A stretch of DNA of 64,000 nt from Fasciola hepatica (Eukaryota > Platyhelminthes > Trematoda > Plagiorchiida > Fasciolidae). This document shows positions 59,101 to 61,089 of this stretch, one piece after another; positions within the stretch are counted from its first letter, which is position 1, and every line of letters starts with the position of its first letter. The stretch is taken from positions 2,356,001 through 2,420,000 of the forward strand of contig CANUEZ040000129.1 of assembly GCA_948099385.1 (NCBI GenBank). The letters run 5' to 3'. The position numbers and the translations under genes were made by a program. The notes under the pieces are model-generated. The model made no database searches, was not told where the DNA came from, and saw only the letters and a list, made by a program, of their open reading frames with translations.

Positions 59101-61080
59101 AAGGCTGCTGGGTGAATTTATATGGTAAAGGTAGTCGGGCTTATGGCTGAGTGGTAAACGCCATCGACTAATAAGTCCACATATGAGGGTTCGAAACCTG
59201 CAGCCTGACCTACTAGTGCTCTATGTTGTCTACCGTTCCAAATCTCGGGGTCACGTTCGTCGATTCCACCTGAACGGAACGTTGAACTCCCGCGTTTATA
59301 AGGTTTTTTATCCCAAAACATCTACATCTTTGTACGGAACAAAGTGAAAAGTTACGTGCCACCGAACACCGAACTCGAACACATAAAATTACGTTGTGCT
59401 GACTGAATGCACGCACGTCTCGGAAAATGCTACAAAACTGGTGTACTACACACAAGGAGAATAAAAGAAAACTGAAAGTCAAAGTCTGACTGATATTGTG
59501 ACTACTTCAGTTATCAGTATCGTATTCGATGGGCCAAACAACGGTGACTGTACGCTTATCAAATACGCTGTTGTGATTTTTGGCACGTCCTGCACCAATC
59601 GATGTACTCAACTTACTCTAATGGACGGTGTAAGTGAGCTTGTCAATTAGTCCTCCAGCGACAACCTGAGAAATGAATACCTCAGTCTTCTGGTATTTTT
59701 TTCCTTATAAAGGGTGCTATGTATTCCTACCTTATAGAGTCTATTCCTCTCTCCATAAACGGTGAGCGCATCGAAAGTAACTTGTCACTGAAGTACCCTG
59801 TCGTCATCAGTGGCCGCGACCGTTTTTGGTCTGAACATATCACCAGAGTATTTCTGGAGATGGAACGGCTTAATTTTAACTTTTTATGGCTCAAATTCAT
59901 AACTGACCCACTTCATCACATCCGACAATTTGTTTATTACTGTGTTCTGCCTTACTGGCTCTACGTTTAATCTGTTATGTTCTTTGCACTGCCTGCTTAA
60001 AACTTGAAACTAATCGTCCGATCCCTGAGACATCTTTCCAGAGGTAGTGCCACGCCTCACAATCAGTTAGCCCACTTTATAATATCTCACGAAAGAAATT
60101 GGATGACCAATCCCACTCCCTTTACTCCGATCTCAGAAAATGTATTTCAACGTCGTCCACATTATTCCACTACAAACATGTATCCACACCAAAGCCTACG
60201 AGTCCTCAACGGTGTCGCCATATCTCGCTTGCTCGCTCCCCCCCCCCCAACCTGAAGCTGTCACTACCGAACTAAACTCAAAGCTCAGTTGACATTACAA
60301 TTCACACGTTGTATGCACTTCATTCCGTATTTAGAAGTGATTATGTAGCGGCCGAACATCCACCATCGAGTGCATAAAGTCAATACTCGACTTGACCTCG
60401 TTCTTCCCCATGCAAATACATGAGTGTAGCTGAATGAGCACACCTTTAACCACGGGGAGTTATTACACTATCAAAGAGAGCCAGTATCTATGACTCCGGG
60501 TCCGGGGGTGGAGGACCGCATATGATAGCAAGAGGTCGGGCGACAGGGAAATGTTACCTGTTCTTGACCAGGCTTGACCGGTGGTTTTGGGGTCCAAAAC
60601 TAACGGGTCAGCCTTAGCGATTGGATATTCACACAGCCTGACTTCACGCAGTCATACCGTACTGATAATCATCGGATTCAGTCGTCCAATTCGTGATATC
60701 GTTATATTACATGAATTTTCTATTTACAAGGAGAAAAACTCAAGATGAAGAAAAGGTCTCTGACTGGGAAATTTCATGGTTGACTTCATTCAAAATCACA
60801 GCTATTGCTTACCTTAGGGTCAAGTAAGTAGTTGTAGGGCATGAAAATCAGATCTGCATTTGATTTCAGTTCTCGAGACATGTAGTACGGGCAACACCTA
60901 TGAGAAAAGTGAGAAAAACAAGGTGGCATTTTCGCTGGTCGGAATTTCTACTCGTATAAGTATACTAACCGTAACGAACTAGTACCTCGGCTTACCTGGT
61001 GGATTTTCCCAAGGTCACAAGATCTTCAATATCAACGACACCATCTGCTTTGAGAGTATTCGTTATGTTGTCGCGTTTCA
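1982..61080 (-). CDS. RTEL1: RTEL1-like Fe-S DNA helicase, 20 exons, N-terminus missing
   Basis: Joined exons (minus strand): 61080-60996, 60897-60813, 58910-58845, 56624-56420, 56169-56016, 49081-48978, 47239-47187, 41786-41569, 40151-40056, 38260-38106, 33058-32973, 25105-25028, 24518-24175, 19534-19360, 17950-17789, 11081-10926, 8239-7897, 6542-~6444, 2549-2410, 2068-1982. Each has AG/GT borders and the phases are continuous through exon 18. RTEL1 is known to unwind D-loops, T-loops and G-quadruplexes and to suppress excess recombination at telomeres and forks. Seen here in order: last Fe-S cysteine, DEAH box, motifs III-VI of XPD-like helicases, a harmonin-homology domain, and a C-terminal RING finger. 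FANCJ, DDX11 and XPD share the helicase motifs but lack the harmonin domain plus RING, so RTEL1 is preferred. Walker A and three Fe-S cysteines are not in the window. The joined part is about 2.89 kb (about 962 residues); human RTEL1 is about 1,220-1,300 residues. All introns except a few are long and transposon-filled. The join between exons 18 and 19 is the weakest point. Confidence 0.93.
2410..2549 (-). CDS. RTEL1: RTEL1 exon: first half of C-terminal RING
   Basis: Acceptor TTCGATCTAG, donor GTAAGT. It reads [12 protein letters not shown] and then [20 protein letters not shown] followed by [12 protein letters not shown]. Cysteine/histidine spacing is C-x2-C-x12-C-x-H-x2-C-x2-C, the first six zinc ligands of a RING finger. 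Human RTEL1 long isoforms also end in a RING-type domain, supporting assignment to the same gene. Confidence 0.85.
2715..2815 (+). repeat. tRNA-derived SINE-like fragment
   Basis: An A-box-like GGTCCAGTGGTTTGGA is followed 45 bases on by a B-box-like GGTCGAATCCCCC, the spacing of a tRNA-derived polymerase III promoter. No cloverleaf can be drawn, so it is a SINE head, not a tRNA gene. Confidence 0.45.
2816..3905. other. Intron sequence, nothing recognised
   Basis: Intronic to RTEL1 (between the harmonin-domain and RING exons). Short open frames overlap on both strands without homology, splice context or codon bias; no element recognised. Confidence 0.5.
3911..3980. repeat. (AT)n microsatellite abutting a tandem repeat
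   Basis: About 35 AT units ending exactly where the first 301-bp repeat unit begins (TAGATTCTAG at 3981). Confidence 0.98.
3981..4741 (+). repeat. 301-bp tandem repeat, direct arm (2.5 units)
   Basis: The landmark TAGATTCTAGTGAAC recurs at 3981, 4282 and 4583, an exact 301-base period. Units are nearly identical; small diagnostic differences are ACGATTCAAAT versus ACGCTTCAAAT, and GGGATCTTC versus GGGCTCTTC. The third unit is cut after about 160 bases where it runs into (AT)n. Short open frames in the repeat keep the period but are not gene-like. Confidence 0.95.
4742..4757. repeat. Short (AT)n at the inversion point
   Basis: Eight AT units sit exactly between the direct and inverted arms of the 301-bp repeat. 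Confidence 0.9.
4758..5180 (-). repeat. 301-bp tandem repeat, inverted arm
   Basis: The reverse complement of the landmark occurs at 4763 and 5064, again 301 apart. About 1.4 units in inverted orientation, carrying the ACGCTTC and GGGCTCTTC variants of the second and third direct units. It ends abruptly at GCTAACCCA (5180). With the direct arm it forms an inverted repeat of roughly 420 bp. Confidence 0.95.
5181..6435. other. Intron sequence, nothing recognised
   Basis: No supported gene or repeat. Both strands hold only short unrelated frames. Any extra RTEL1 linker exon would have to be here or at 2.6-3.9 kb, but none could be shown. Confidence 0.45.
6444..6542 (-). CDS. RTEL1: RTEL1 exon: end of harmonin-homology domain
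   Basis: Acceptor CCATTCCAG. With the base carried in it reads [20 protein letters not shown] then LLRDTFK, matching human [20 protein letters not shown]. The 3' border is uncertain: a non-consensus donor GTTGGT after 6444 would join in phase to the RING exon; GTGAAT after 6440 is the alternative, or the frame may simply stop at 6436-6438. Further linker exons between here and 2549 cannot be excluded. Confidence 0.75.
7897..8239 (-). CDS. RTEL1: RTEL1 exon: harmonin-homology domain, first part
   Basis: Starts [14 protein letters not shown] after acceptor TTTTTTTACAG. A basic run PAKRLRV may be a nuclear signal. The helical domain then reads [43 protein letters not shown] and LLTG at donor GTGAGT. 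It matches human RTEL1 harmonin-homology domain 1 (FTQALQDYKGSDDF, LGPLFAEDPKKHNLLQGF), known as a protein-binding helical bundle. Confidence 0.88.
9572..9777 (-). pseudogene. Penelope-like element: reverse transcriptase N-terminal piece
   Basis: Minus-strand frame reading [20 protein letters not shown], then a KFTES region and [20 protein letters not shown]. The DKGxxxVVMxxxDY pattern is that of the region before the RT palm in Penelope-like elements. It stops at about 9777, where the other half of the element continues on the opposite strand. Confidence 0.7.
9838..10315 (+). pseudogene. Penelope-like element: linker and GIY-YIG endonuclease
   Basis: Plus-strand frame: [14 protein letters not shown], then [12 protein letters not shown], a TAA stop at 10065-10067, then [50 protein letters not shown] and a stop at 10313-10315. 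[25 protein letters not shown] is the GIY-YIG endonuclease of Penelope-like elements. The single in-frame stop replaces what is probably a glutamine. Orientation is opposite to the RT piece next to it. Confidence 0.82.
10316..10720 (+). other. Probable Penelope 3' flank
   Basis: Follows the GIY-YIG stop without a gene. It includes ACATATATATATGT near 10645 and then a sequence ending near AAAACGAGCTTG. It may be the 3' untranslated part of the element; no end repeat could be proven. Confidence 0.35.
10926..11081 (-). CDS. RTEL1: RTEL1 exon: linker, second part
   Basis: 52 codons reading [20 protein letters not shown] and ending [15 protein letters not shown]; donor GTAAGA. The acceptor (AAATTAG) has a weak polypyrimidine tract. 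Both phases are 0, as required. Serine/threonine-rich, no recognised domain. Confidence 0.65.
12355..12605 (+). pseudogene. RTE-type LINE reverse-transcriptase scrap
   Basis: Reads FFDLKAALE, stop, [10 protein letters not shown], then [19 protein letters not shown] and [11 protein letters not shown], matching the RT fingers/palm FDLKAAFDSVDRTVLW and PLSPFLFNFVI of the LINEs nearby. The tip of the SGVRQGC motif is lost. An isolated, heavily decayed fragment. Confidence 0.7.
12965..16885 (-). mobile_element. LINE family A (RTE-like), minus copy, degenerate
   Basis: About 3.9 kb. Read on the minus strand: 5' region (16885-16050), APE endonuclease (15970-15521), RT (14890-13860) and C-terminal domain (13786-13110; [46 protein letters not shown]). 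A near-identical partner lies on the plus strand at 33420-37340. The 3' end near 12965 has a TGAAATGAACTG tail, typical of RTE. The RT catalytic box reads NAEE in place of YADD, and several stops break the frame, so it cannot encode its own RT. It is sense to RTEL1. Confidence 0.92.
15521..15970 (-). pseudogene. Family A endonuclease reading frame (minus copy)
   Basis: Begins [14 protein letters not shown] (catalytic glutamate in SETR) and holds VALSTKV-like [39 protein letters not shown] and [11 protein letters not shown] (catalytic D and N). It stops after LERNMGG. Nearly the same as the plus copy at 34335. Confidence 0.8.
17000..17788. other. Intron sequence with faint LINE 3' remnants
   Basis: From 17215 to 17420 the wording (GGTAGGTGG, CACGCCCTACTTGGCCAAGT, ATGTCATGGGCTGACC) recalls the 3' end of families A and B on the minus strand, heavily decayed. 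No gene seen. Confidence 0.45.
17789..17950 (-). CDS. RTEL1: RTEL1 exon: linker after helicase core
   Basis: 54 codons, phase 0 at both ends, acceptor ATATCAG, donor GTAAGT. It reads [30 protein letters not shown] and ends STVPKANQ. Low complexity, polar, no recognised domain. Accepted on splice sites, phase and position between proven exons. Confidence 0.75.
17951..19359. other. RTEL1 intron, nothing recognised
   Basis: About 1.4 kb between two proven exons. No element, RNA gene or coding signal supported. Confidence 0.5.
19360..19534 (-). CDS. RTEL1: RTEL1 exon: end of motif VI, LCDQRF
   Basis: Completes the arginine of QSVGR and reads [20 protein letters not shown], then [20 protein letters not shown] and VFYKIARTK, matching human VIRHRQDYGAVFLCDHRF and LPSWVRPHVRVYDNF. 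The arginine finger of motif VI is present. Acceptor TCACAG, donor GTGAGG; it ends on a codon boundary. This closes the helicase core. Confidence 0.96.
20785..20905 (+). repeat. tRNA-derived SINE
   Basis: Contains AGTGGTCAAGCGGTTACC (A box) and ACGGGTCTAATTATCACGACC (a B-box with the TTCGA core changed), followed by a GGCCAAGTTAAC body. The order and spacing are those of a tRNA-derived SINE head; the altered B box means it is old. Confidence 0.55.
21395..23295 (-). mobile_element. LINE family B (RTE-like), minus copy, 5'-truncated
   Basis: RT and C-terminal half only. The minus strand reads [52 protein letters not shown], a TAG at 22492-22490 where GVRQGCP is expected, [17 protein letters not shown] (22366-22355 is YAND), [20 protein letters not shown] and [13 protein letters not shown]. 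The 3' end near 21395 has GTAGTCGATGGTTGAATGAA. The closest relative is the plus copy at 42930-45565, about 97% alike by eye. Sense to RTEL1. Confidence 0.9.
22490..23002 (-). pseudogene. Family B reverse-transcriptase frame (minus copy)
   Basis: 170 codons from fingers to palm: [66 protein letters not shown] and TTRSGVR then TAG. The stop interrupts the conserved SGVRQGCPLS motif. Confidence 0.8.
23297..23450 (-). mobile_element. 5'-end fragment of LINE family A fused to family B
   Basis: Matches the 5' end of family A (33426-33570 and 16730-16880): ATGACTCAAAGAGCTTTGCA and GGTGAGTAGAGGTCAGAAGTCC on the minus strand. It points the same way as the family-B piece that follows immediately at 23295. 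Short shared wording (GTCCARTCTCTG) sits at the junction. Confidence 0.75.
24175..24518 (-). CDS. RTEL1: RTEL1 exon: motif V and LPYPP
   Basis: The largest visible exon (344 nt). It reads [18 protein letters not shown], then [20 protein letters not shown] (motif V), [27 protein letters not shown] and, after a family-specific insert, [16 protein letters not shown], the first half of motif VI. Acceptor GTTCAG, donor GTGTGT. Compared with human the segment after FLDE is longer. Confidence 0.96.
25028..25105 (-). CDS. RTEL1: RTEL1 exon: FVEPRDK
   Basis: A 26-codon exon reading [20 protein letters not shown] then KVLFTK, bounded by acceptor TTTCTAG and donor GTGAGT; phase 0 at both ends. It matches the human [21 protein letters not shown]. 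Hidden inside a longer open frame on the other strand. Confidence 0.92.
25640..25790 (+). repeat. Dispersed repeat, copy 1
   Basis: Shares GTCTTCTCT.TTCATTC.ATCGAG, TTCGTTGG.A.TTCG and AGAAGACACGT..AGAGGTCGC with 49856-50005; about three quarters of bases agree. Family unknown. Confidence 0.6.
26240..29030 (+). mobile_element. LINE family C (RTE-like), degenerate
   Basis: Starts [11 protein letters not shown], the usual start of the endonuclease, then [20 protein letters not shown] and [14 protein letters not shown] (endonuclease motif). RT pieces follow: [20 protein letters not shown] and [13 protein letters not shown] (27850-27955), then [18 protein letters not shown] (28190-28240; YANH in place of YADD). 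The 3' part reads [20 protein letters not shown] and [17 protein letters not shown], then LPGWGPRDE. Frameshifts and stops throughout. Different from families A and B; the left-edge fragment is the same family. Confidence 0.85.
29700..30250. repeat. GC-rich block, probably transposon-derived
   Basis: Base composition is clearly richer in G and C than the flanks. It has a 63-codon plus-strand frame ([20 protein letters not shown]) with no recognised domain. The style resembles the untranslated 5' part of fluke LINEs, but no match inside this window proves it. Confidence 0.35.
30470..30640 (+). mobile_element. Possible solo LTR
   Basis: TATATAAA at 30556-30563 is followed 34 bases on by AATAAA at 30597-30602, then GT-rich sequence. 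A TATA box so close before a poly(A) signal is the layout of an LTR with a short R region, as in the gypsy LTR at 51107 (TATAAA then AATAAA). Ends and target duplication were not found. Confidence 0.35.
32102..32183. repeat. (AT)n microsatellite
   Basis: About 41 uninterrupted AT units, the longest in the window, in the RTEL1 intron between the FFPSY and FVEP exons. Confidence 0.98.
32973..33058 (-). CDS. RTEL1: RTEL1 exon: motif IV (FFPSY)
   Basis: Acceptor CTGTTCCAG, donor GTAAGC. After two bases that complete a leucine it reads [20 protein letters not shown] then NQCLDTWK, matching human [29 protein letters not shown] is the start of helicase domain 2 in this family. It lies only 0.36 kb from the start of the family-A LINE inserted in the upstream intron. 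Confidence 0.95.
34335..34805 (+). pseudogene. Family A endonuclease reading frame (plus copy)
   Basis: 156 codons: [48 protein letters not shown] and [12 protein letters not shown], ending at TGA (34803-34805) in GGRFGIIAD. Beyond the stop the frame goes on as [19 protein letters not shown], so the stop is internal. APE-type nuclease that would nick target DNA. Confidence 0.82.
36209..36759 (+). pseudogene. Family A RT palm and C-terminal frames
   Basis: Two overlapping frames: [20 protein letters not shown] to [20 protein letters not shown], then [20 protein letters not shown] and [16 protein letters not shown]. Just upstream, VLW is followed directly by VPEKF, so about seven residues seen in other fluke RTEs are deleted; the minus copy has the same deletion. 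Confidence 0.75.
38106..38260 (-). CDS. RTEL1: RTEL1 exon: LKNPHVI to SLG
   Basis: Reads [35 protein letters not shown] and ends [10 protein letters not shown] plus one base, matching human [21 protein letters not shown] and SSAFDRRF..LSSLG. Acceptor CGAAG; the donor is taken as GTACGT because it gives the phase needed by the next exon. Confidence 0.92.
39660..39735 (+). repeat. tRNA-like 3' half
   Basis: CTCATAA followed by GAGGTTCGAGTCCCATTCTC resembles an anticodon loop and a T-arm. The anticodon stem does not pair and no 5' half is visible, so it is a tRNA-derived repeat scrap. Confidence 0.35.
40056..40151 (-). CDS. RTEL1: RTEL1 exon: motif III (LTSGTL)
   Basis: Reads [20 protein letters not shown] then [11 protein letters not shown], matching human [22 protein letters not shown]. 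Acceptor CCACAG, donor GTGAGC. It supplies the conserved helicase motif coupling ATP hydrolysis to DNA binding. Confidence 0.95.
40290..40470 (+). pseudogene. LINE endonuclease scrap
   Basis: Reads [22 protein letters not shown], stop, [10 protein letters not shown], matching the [17 protein letters not shown] stretch of the RTE endonucleases in this window. Isolated and decayed, 0.14 kb from the motif III exon of RTEL1. Confidence 0.65.
41569..41786 (-). CDS. RTEL1: RTEL1 exon: LSYWCLSPG
   Basis: Reads [12 protein letters not shown] at the start, then [15 protein letters not shown] and ends [12 protein letters not shown], matching the human RGKVLSYWCFSPG. Acceptor GTCGCAG, donor GTATGT, last arginine split. 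The SYWC-SPG run is characteristic of RTEL1-type helicases just before motif III. Confidence 0.93.
42603..42790. repeat. Perfectly placed hairpin, 71-bp arms
   Basis: Bases 42603-42673 and 42720-42790 are reverse complements with six mismatches; the loop is 46 bases. Inner arm wording: CAACCCTGCACTCAGAAGCA. Fold-back element or MITE-like; no target duplication recognised. Confidence 0.92.
43796..44470 (+). pseudogene. Family B reverse-transcriptase frame (plus copy)
   Basis: 224 codons, the longest open frame in the window: [107 protein letters not shown] and EFTTRSGVR then TAG. These are the fingers and first palm motifs of an RTE-type RT. The frame resumes after the stop with GCPLSIL. Confidence 0.85.
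44753..45154 (+). pseudogene. Family B C-terminal domain frame (plus copy)
   Basis: 133 codons: [79 protein letters not shown]. This is the thumb/C-terminal part of RTE-type proteins. Confidence 0.8.
45976..46707. mobile_element. Non-autonomous element with ~95-bp terminal inverted repeats
   Basis: Left end 45976-46071 and right end 46611-46707 are inverted copies of each other (about 80% alike): both contain CGGACATTTGGT and TATATTCACTTAAG in mirrored order. Each end starts with short repeats of GGACATTTGGTYGCC. The interior (540 bp) has no transposase; it includes a decayed tRNA-like stretch at 46320-46400 on the minus strand. Confidence 0.8.
47187..47239 (-). CDS. RTEL1: RTEL1 micro-exon (53 nt)
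   Basis: Acceptor TTTTTTAG, donor GTAATT. With the base carried over it reads [18 protein letters not shown], matching the human NTAGLQKLADIIQIVF. The incoming phase (1) and outgoing phase (0) both fit their neighbours. Too short to be found as a stand-alone reading frame. Confidence 0.88.
48035..48135 (+). repeat. tRNA-derived SINE-like head
   Basis: CTGGTAGAGTACACGC (A-box-like) and TTGGGTTTGAATCAAGCTC (B-box-like) at tRNA spacing. No cloverleaf. Confidence 0.45.
48978..49081 (-). CDS. RTEL1: RTEL1 exon: LFGRAGIT segment
   Basis: Reads [20 protein letters not shown] then [14 protein letters not shown], matching human [29 protein letters not shown]. Acceptor CATAG, donor GTGAGT, ends in phase 1. 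It is separated from the upstream exon by an intron of about 6.9 kb that holds the gypsy element. Confidence 0.9.
49685..49775 (-). repeat. tRNA-derived SINE head
   Basis: On the minus strand GTGACCAAATAGTTATCG (A box) is followed by CCCGGGTTCGATTCCCGCC, an excellent B box, then CACTGCCGG. Strong polymerase III promoter signature; acceptor and anticodon arms do not pair, so it is a SINE. Confidence 0.65.
49856..50005 (+). repeat. Dispersed repeat, copy 2
   Basis: Second copy of the repeat at 25640-25790 (see there). Same orientation, no coding capacity recognised. Confidence 0.6.
50244..50300. repeat. (AAT)n/(ATT)n low-complexity run
   Basis: Imperfect AAT units followed by ATT units, so the run can fold on itself. 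Confidence 0.85.
51107..51306 (+). repeat. 5' LTR of the gypsy element
   Basis: TGT...ACA ends. Shares GATTGGTTGGGAGGA, GGCACATTCT, CAAAAGGCTTT and GACTTTTGACA with the 3' LTR. It holds TTTATAAA near 51211 and AATAAA at 51267-51272, a plausible promoter and poly(A) signal. Confidence 0.85.
51463..51693 (+). pseudogene. Gypsy aspartic protease region
   Basis: Reads [20 protein letters not shown] then [13 protein letters not shown]. DTGxxxNIM is the catalytic DTG/DSG loop of a retropepsin. Followed after a frameshift by a [16 protein letters not shown] stretch (51750-51790). Confidence 0.75.
52080..52451 (+). pseudogene. Gypsy reverse-transcriptase region
   Basis: [19 protein letters not shown] (52108-52160), then [40 protein letters not shown] and [13 protein letters not shown]. 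The catalytic YxDD/ADD box reads ADSI, so one metal-binding aspartate is lost. Confidence 0.8.
52700..53100 (+). pseudogene. Gypsy RNase H region
   Basis: [52 protein letters not shown], then a frameshift and [20 protein letters not shown]. Matches the gypsy RNase H order (TDAS-like QLDGNQ, the E of KEPL, DHKPL). Confidence 0.75.
53560..54149 (+). pseudogene. Gypsy integrase region
   Basis: [20 protein letters not shown] (catalytic D), [17 protein letters not shown] (second D), a TAG at 53816, then [18 protein letters not shown] (the E position reads Q/A, probably lost) and [20 protein letters not shown], the C-terminal GPY/F-type end. Confidence 0.75.
54189..54455 (+). pseudogene. Acidic tail of the gypsy polyprotein
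   Basis: Follows the integrase: [17 protein letters not shown], a run rich in D, E and K, then [17 protein letters not shown] and a stop. Basic-then-acidic tails ending near TRSGR are usual at the C-terminus of gypsy integrases. Confidence 0.55.
54478..54683 (+). repeat. 3' LTR of the gypsy element
   Basis: Counterpart of 51107-51306, preceded by the purine-rich AAGCAGAAAGG at 54466-54476 (possible polypurine tract). By eye roughly 70-75% identical to the 5' LTR, meaning an old insertion. A CATG lies at either outer end, shifted by one base, as a possible target duplication. Confidence 0.8.
55155..55245 (+). repeat. tRNA-derived SINE-like head
   Basis: CGTGGTGGTTAGCCCGTCAG (A-box-like) and GAGATTCGAACCGT (B-box-like) at suitable spacing. 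Confidence 0.45.
56016..56169 (-). CDS. RTEL1: RTEL1 exon: Arch-domain helices
   Basis: After the split codon it reads [20 protein letters not shown], then [20 protein letters not shown] and [11 protein letters not shown] polypyrimidine/CAG acceptor precedes it; the donor is GTAAGC. It corresponds to the human segment LKMILLRLEGAID to GVTKPG. Leucine-rich, likely helical. Confidence 0.9.
56420..56624 (-). CDS. RTEL1: RTEL1 exon following the DEAH box
   Basis: Starts [20 protein letters not shown] directly after the DEAHNI of the previous exon, matching the human EKMCEESASFDL. It continues through an acidic helical segment ([22 protein letters not shown]) and ends with one base before donor GTGAGT. 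This is the start of the Arch domain region of XPD-like helicases. Confidence 0.93.
56640..58190. other. RTEL1 intron, unclassified repeats
   Basis: A 135-codon plus-strand frame at 56965-57372 ([16 protein letters not shown]) has no recognised domain and begins in AT-rich sequence; it looks like a dispersed repeat. No other feature supported. Confidence 0.4.
58195..58375 (-). repeat. tRNA-derived SINE, minus copy
   Basis: On the minus strand: GATGGTCAAATGGTGGTC (A box), TCCCGGGTTCGAATTCTTCC (B box), then body wording CAGTCTCTAATTGACGGCGA and ATTCCTGAAATATGGCACC. A full head plus body. Confidence 0.65.
58426..58600 (+). repeat. tRNA-derived SINE, plus copy of the same family
   Basis: GGCGGCGATGGTTCACCGGT (A-box region), CTCAGGTTTAAACCCTATCG (B box), then ACAGTCTCTAATGGATCGCG and CTTCCTAAAATGTTGTACC. 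The body matches the SINE at 58195-58375 in opposite orientation, so the two form an inverted pair 50 bases apart. Confidence 0.6.
58845..58910 (-). CDS. RTEL1: RTEL1 exon: DEAH box (motif II)
   Basis: A 22-codon exon reading [20 protein letters not shown] then NI, between acceptor AACAG and donor GTGAGT. FDEAHN is the Walker B/DEAH motif that binds Mg-ATP. Phase 0 on both sides, matching its neighbours. Confidence 0.95.
59125..59222 (+). repeat. tRNA-like sequence (Leu/Ser-type D-arm)
   Basis: GGCTTATGGCTGAGTGGTAAACGCC (A box, typical tRNA start) and GAGGGTTCGAAACCTGCAGCC (B box). The T-stem pairs (AGG/CCT) but the acceptor ends do not, so a SINE head is more likely than a working tRNA gene. 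Confidence 0.5.
60813..60897 (-). CDS. RTEL1: RTEL1 exon: last Fe-S cysteine and MPYNYLLD
   Basis: After one base finishing arginine the exon reads [20 protein letters not shown] then YNYLLDPK, followed by donor GTAAGC. The cysteine before PYY corresponds to the fourth ligand of the 4Fe-4S cluster in the XPD/FANCJ/RTEL1 family (human VCPYY); here two cysteines are adjacent. The exon ends on a codon boundary. Confidence 0.93.
60996..61080 (-). CDS. RTEL1: RTEL1 exon 1 of those visible (DIEDLV segment)
   Basis: The acceptor ends CCCCAG and the donor is GTAAGC. The exon begins with two bases completing a codon, then reads [20 protein letters not shown] and continues VTLGKST, ending mid-codon (AG, an arginine completed by the next exon). 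It aligns with the human ILDIEDLVKSGSKHR stretch that joins the Fe-S domain to helicase motif II. The upstream exon, which must end in phase 1, was not found in the window. Confidence 0.85.
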
Positions 61081-61089
61081 CTGGGGAAG

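Noticed and set aside
59125..59222. Functional tRNA gene
   Set aside because: A and B boxes are good but the acceptor and anticodon stems do not pair; SINE head is more likely.
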